From Cryptomeria japonica (Eukaryota > Streptophyta > Pinopsida > Cupressales > Cupressaceae): 64,000 bases of DNA. The notes under the pieces are model-generated. The model worked only from the letters and a program-made list of their open reading frames with translations, did no database searches and was not told the DNA's origin. The stretch's first letter is position 1; each line of letters opens with the position of its first letter. The stretch is taken from positions 263,300,574 to 263,364,573 of the forward strand of contig NC_081407.1 of NCBI RefSeq assembly GCF_030272615.1, read 5' to 3'. Shown piece by piece: positions 60,083 to 64,000 of this stretch. The position numbers were made by a program, and so were the translations under genes.

Positions 60083-60336
60083 AGTAGATTTATTGAAGCA
60101 TTTTGTTTTTTAAATTTTATCAAAAGTCATTGGAATTTTGTTATGAGGAGTTTGTTTTATTATGAATGTATAGACATCTCTAATAATGTAATTAAATTTG
60201 TTCTATGATTGTAGCTCAATAGGTGAATTTGATGATGTGTCATAACATCCATCAAGGTATAAATTTCAGTAGATATGATGTGGGTTATGGATCTATTTAG
60301 TTATGGTAGTTTAGTTGAAGGAAACATTCAGAATAA
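60083..60336. repeat. Repeat X, copy 3
   Basis: Matches 33011-33274 and ends at the same kind of LTR edge. Confidence 0.7.
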
Positions 60337-60645
60337 TGTTAGAGTCCCTGAATGAATCAAGTTCCCAAGATCATGTACAAGAACCAAAACAACCTTTTAC
60401 AAAAGAGAAAAAAGTGCAGAAATTTGCTATAATGGATGCAAAATATATTAGATAAATATGATCAATAATGTGCATATGGAATACAATAAAATGTACATTA
60501 TAAACAAGGTTGAGAGATAGGACTAATAGGATGATGACAATTATCTTAAACCCATTGTCATATGACAACTAGTGATAAGATAGGATAAGATCGCATGACA
60601 CCTAAGATCTTCTAGAAAGATTCTTAACACAGTAAACTATACAAG
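60337..60645 (-). repeat. Truncated LTR of the old Copia-like family
   Basis: Starts TGTTAGAGTCCC, similar to 33275-33580. It stops near 60645, just before the LTR of the next element. Its insertion point after repeat X is the same as in duplication copy 1, so the LTR predates the duplication. Confidence 0.7.
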
Positions 60646-60664
60646 TGCAATGCACTATAATCTT

Positions 60665-61775
60665 TGTTGGAATCAATGAACACTGAGAGGTGGGGGCTGA
60701 ATCAATGTTCTATAATTCACAAATTTATTAAATTGATTCTTAAACCACTAGATGCATAAGAATGAAAGTGAAGTGTAGAATTTTTACGTGGAAACCCAGA
60801 AAGGGAAAAACCATGGTGGGATTGAGACCCACAATATTATTATACTGTGATCAGGAGTATGATAATATTACAAAAGGGGAATGCAATTGCATTGAGGCAC
60901 ACTACCTAGAGCTCACTGCTCAAATACAAAGAGGGCTACAACCCTAAGGAAGGCTCACTGCCTTACAAATGATTACAATTGATTACATTAGTGTCTAAAC
61001 TGAATAGTAGCATCTACATATACCAAAAAGTAGTTCTAGTTAAGCACAATCTAATTATCTTCCTATATTTTGCTAATCTACTACACAGTCATATACCAGA
61101 GCACCAAATATGCATACTGATGCTCATTCGCTCACCACATATCAACATTCTCATATCTATCACACATCTACCATACCAAAATGATCATACAAGTCGATCT
61201 TATATATCCGCATTGCCAAACTAAAGCTCCAATATGTCTTCTTCCAAAAACCGTATCACACAATGTGAAACGTGCACCAAGTTGGCTCAATTCATCCACA
61301 AATCCATATGCGTACTTAAACAAGATGATAACAAGATTCTCACATGTTGGCACAATATCCTTGAATTTAACAACAACCACCAAAATCATCCCAAAGATTC
61401 TGAATCACACGTTACATCAATCAACATCAAAACGACTTTGTTCTACTTGAATTACCAGATACTAGACCTTCAATCTCGCTCATGAATCAACACCAGATAC
61501 TAGGAATACAAAATAAGTTGCCTCGAACCTTGAATCATCTGCCTCTATTACCACAATAAAATGTATGCAACCAAAATCAAGGTCTACACAGTGTACTCAT
61601 ACTCTATCGGATACTGCATTCCATGTTCCAAACTTATGCCTAATGAATAGTGCAACTTCTGGTAAATCAAATCTGCATATACCGGATATGATTTTTGAAC
61701 TGAGTTGCCATCAATGACAACTCCTAAACATCTCTCATGAATCAATATTCACCAGAACAATGTCTCTTGCCAACA
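60665..61775 (-). repeat. 3' LTR of the 60-64 kb element
   Basis: 1111 bp, bounded by TGTTGGAATC at 60665 and CTTGCCAACA at 61775; different sequence from the 43-50 kb LTR except at ends and signature words. Confidence 0.87.
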
Positions 61776-61802
61776 ATCTCCCCCTTTGGCATTGATGGCA
61801 AC
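61705..61802 (-). other. Perfect 13-bp inverted repeat around the polypurine tract
   Basis: Arms at 61705-61717 and 61790-61802 are identical in sequence to those at 43972-44053. The loop of 72 bases holds the LTR start and tract. Confidence 0.9.
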
Positions 61803-61994
61803 ACTATGAAAAATGAAACTTTACACTCAAAACTGCAAAATTCCAAAACTCAAAAATCTCCAAGACTCAACAAGACTCAACAAGATCCCCTTGAGAATAT
61901 AAACTATTTTTCACTTCTCTCTCCCCCCCTTTTACAACAATGCCAAAGATAGGAATTCGCCAAAATTTATGTATAGGGATATATACAATGGCTT

Positions 61995-64000
61995 ACAAAA
62001 ATTTGAAGATATCATCAAAAATTCTCCTCAAGGACTTGAGGTGCCTATCCCAACCTTCCTTAAGGTTATCCAAAATGTTTATGAGAGCACTGAAAAAGAT
62101 AGGTGTGAATCTCTTCTCCTCTACTATTTTCCAGAACACTCTTATTCAGAGCATTCATTGCATCTTGCCTACTACTGATCAATGTATCTAGTCAGGGATT
62201 GATAAGGCTTCTTCATTCTCCCACTCTACCCAAAATTTTATCCTTCTCTTGATTTAAGCTCTTAATCTTATCAAGTATACCCATAACTCGAGCTTCAAAA
62301 TTGCTAGTAGAGATTGATTGAGTTGCATAGGATTGAGATAAGATAGCTAACCGTCCTTCAAACTCTTTTATTTTCTTGTCAATGCCAATAGTAAACTTAG
62401 GTAAAATTATACATGACATAAATTTGACTACCTTTATCTAATGCATCTTGTATGTTCTTCATAGTAGTTATCAAACTGACCCTATCTCCTTCAATCATCT
62501 TTAAAGTTGTCCTCAATCTCATAGCATTAAACTGAGTCGAAACTTTATGATTTGCCGCTCTCTCCAAAGATACAAAATAAAATTCTGTTGTATGCATTAA
62601 TCATGCTTCTAATCTTGTCGGAGGGAGTATCACTTGAATCATGCTTAAAGGATGGAAATTTTTTCTCTAATACAGTCATGGTCAACGTCATCAACTCTTT
62701 GTCTTCGGTATGAGACTTTGAGTAAGTCCTCACTTGCTTTTTCTTGTGCAAGAGTTGCTAGCTTCAGTGCTTGGATGAGAGATAGTGAACTTAGATCTAT
62801 TGGTCCTTGAGTGAAATCATCTGAGTCAGTGACAATATATTTTCCCTTGTCTGCTACAGTGTCTCTTTCCACTATCATTGGAGCTTGATTATCCTTCTCT
62901 TTTCCTTTCTCCTTCTCTACCACCTTTTCACTTGCATCTTTCACAACATCTTGACCCTTCTCATCATCAACCTCTTCCTTTCTTTCATCAACTTTTCTAA
63001 TTTCCTCAGCTGCCTTTTCAGAGTCAATCTCTATCACTGGAGTATTTTGTTCAGCTTCAGCAAAGACTAGTCCAACATTCTGATAATCAACATCATCAAC
63101 AACTTTTCTTTTCTCATTGGTCTACTCTATAAGAACGACTAAGTCAGTTGGTTGAACTTTTTGCACATCAGGAACCGCTATTTGTACTTTTAGAATGGAA
63201 GTGTCTTCATGTGTCTTCTCTACCAGTTGGGTGTCATCTTTCATCAGATTGACCTGATGCTGGTTCTCATTCAAAACTTGCTTCATAATAGCCTTTGTTT
63301 CCTTCCTTACTTCATAAATTTTTCCAAACATTATTTTATTAACCCTATGCTTACTTCTGAATCTACTCTTGGCAATATTCAATAGTCTGGTTATTTCACT
63401 TCTTGATATCACCGATCGGAAGCTAACCAAAACATATTATTTTTACCTTTCATCCTCAAGACTAGTTATATGCCTTCTTGCATCCAAAATCTCATACAGG
63501 CTCTTAGGTATCATAGATGATAACTCTATTAATGTTTTGTTGTATATATTCATATATTGTACAATAGCTTCCTCTAAAGCTCTTTGATCATTATCATCAT
63601 AGTTTTCATAATATACAGATATGTTCTTCAGATTACCTTCCTTTACCACTTCATAAACTATTTCACTTAATTACATTGGGGGCACAACAGTATAAGTAGC
63701 TTCTATTTTACTAGATTTCAGAGCTTCACCAAGCTCAGACTTTGACTTTATGTTGGATCTAGGTATACTAGATGGCTCAGCTCCTATCATTGGCTTCTTG
63801 GCTTGTTGGGCTCCACTGGATTGAGGCTTCTTCACTACCCTAGCATAGGTAGCAGTCTTCTTCACCTCTCTCACTGCTTCATAAGACTTTGTCTCTAGAT
63901 TTTCAATAGTGGCTGCAACATAAACCCTTTTAGGCTTCTCCTTCTTCCTCTTCTTTTCTCCATTGGCTAACTTGGTTTGTAGCTCAAGTGGAGAAACATG
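61995..64000 (-). pseudogene. Unrecognised ORF, relative of 44323-47718 (partial)
   Basis: Pieces 63671-63874, 63443-63649, 63122-63430, 62645-63037, 62397-62597 and 62213-62419, ending IFDDIFKFL near 61995. Matches to the other element in order: SLYEILDARRHITSLEDE against LYDMLDARRLSAMQEDK, IDKKIKEFEGRLAILSQS against MNKKIKEFQEKIASIANS, and the DIFK end. The middle is highly acidic and lysine-rich (VVEKEKGKEKDNQ). Coiled coil is likely through the C-terminal third. Few stops remain, fewer than in the other element. Function unknown. Confidence 0.72.

Larger units (their letters stand above)
53866..60336. repeat. Segmental duplication, copy 2
   Basis: Colinear with 27483-33274 in the same orientation. 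Extra here: a 1.5-kb solo LTR and a local 72-bp duplication. The spacing between copies is about 26-27 kb and the interval consists mainly of retroelements. Confidence 0.88.
60665..64000 (-). mobile_element. Second element carrying the unknown ORF (partial)
   Basis: 3' LTR 60665-61775 (TGTTGG to CCAACA, 1111 bp), purine tract at 61776-61787, then the interior running off the window. The LTR has Copia-type words ACGTGGAAACCC and GGGAAAAACCATGG. The visible interior encodes only the unrecognised frame. Confidence 0.85.

Overview
This window looks like nuclear DNA from a large, repeat-rich seed-plant genome. A gymnosperm (conifer-type) source is an inference from the LTR elements packed almost end to end, one LTR of about 4.7 kb, and very little single-copy sequence. 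There are no bacterial, organellar, rRNA or tRNA genes. Nearly everything is LTR or LINE retrotransposon in varying decay. The only likely host genes are two copies of a small two-exon gene for a zinc-ribbon protein resembling the plant GL2-INTERACTING REPRESSOR (GIR1) family.

Layout. 1-26565: a minus-strand tandem array of one dead Ty1/Copia element, as internal domains A-D alternating with four shared LTRs at a period of 5447-5448 bp. Domain C is split by a plus-strand non-coding element of LARD type (9371-18137), with a 4.74-kb 5' LTR and a perfect tRNA-iMet primer-binding site. 26703-27482: a probable plus-strand LTR. 27483-33274: first copy of a segmental duplication carrying GIR1-like gene 1 (exons 31526-31783 and 32048-32371) and a solo LTR. 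33275-41085: an old minus-strand Copia-like element with most of pol missing, itself hit by a compact non-autonomous LTR element (37694-40587). 43082-49982: a complete non-autonomous LTR element with perfect 5-bp target duplications (TCAAT). It encodes a gag-like protein with four zinc knuckles and, where pol should be, a long unrecognised coiled-coil reading frame. 50599-53840: LINE remnants on the plus strand. 53866-60336: second copy of the segmental duplication with GIR1-like gene 2 and a 1.5-kb solo LTR with perfect ACTAT target duplications. 60665-64000: a relative of the 43-50 kb element carrying the same unrecognised frame, running off the window.

How it fits together. The Copia array shares the same premature stops in every copy that can be checked, lacks the 5' part of gag, and shows no primer-binding site. 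It therefore multiplied as DNA, probably by unequal LTR-LTR exchange, after the element was dead. Many stops sit where a CAG or CGA codon would be expected, as decay of methylated cytosine would give. The two elements with the extra frame share LTR ends, polypurine tract and an inverted repeat around the tract with the Copia array, so they look like parasites of a Copia lineage. That conserved frame and the structures around the polypurine tract are the most novel signals here. Because array units are nearly identical, copy number should be confirmed with long reads.
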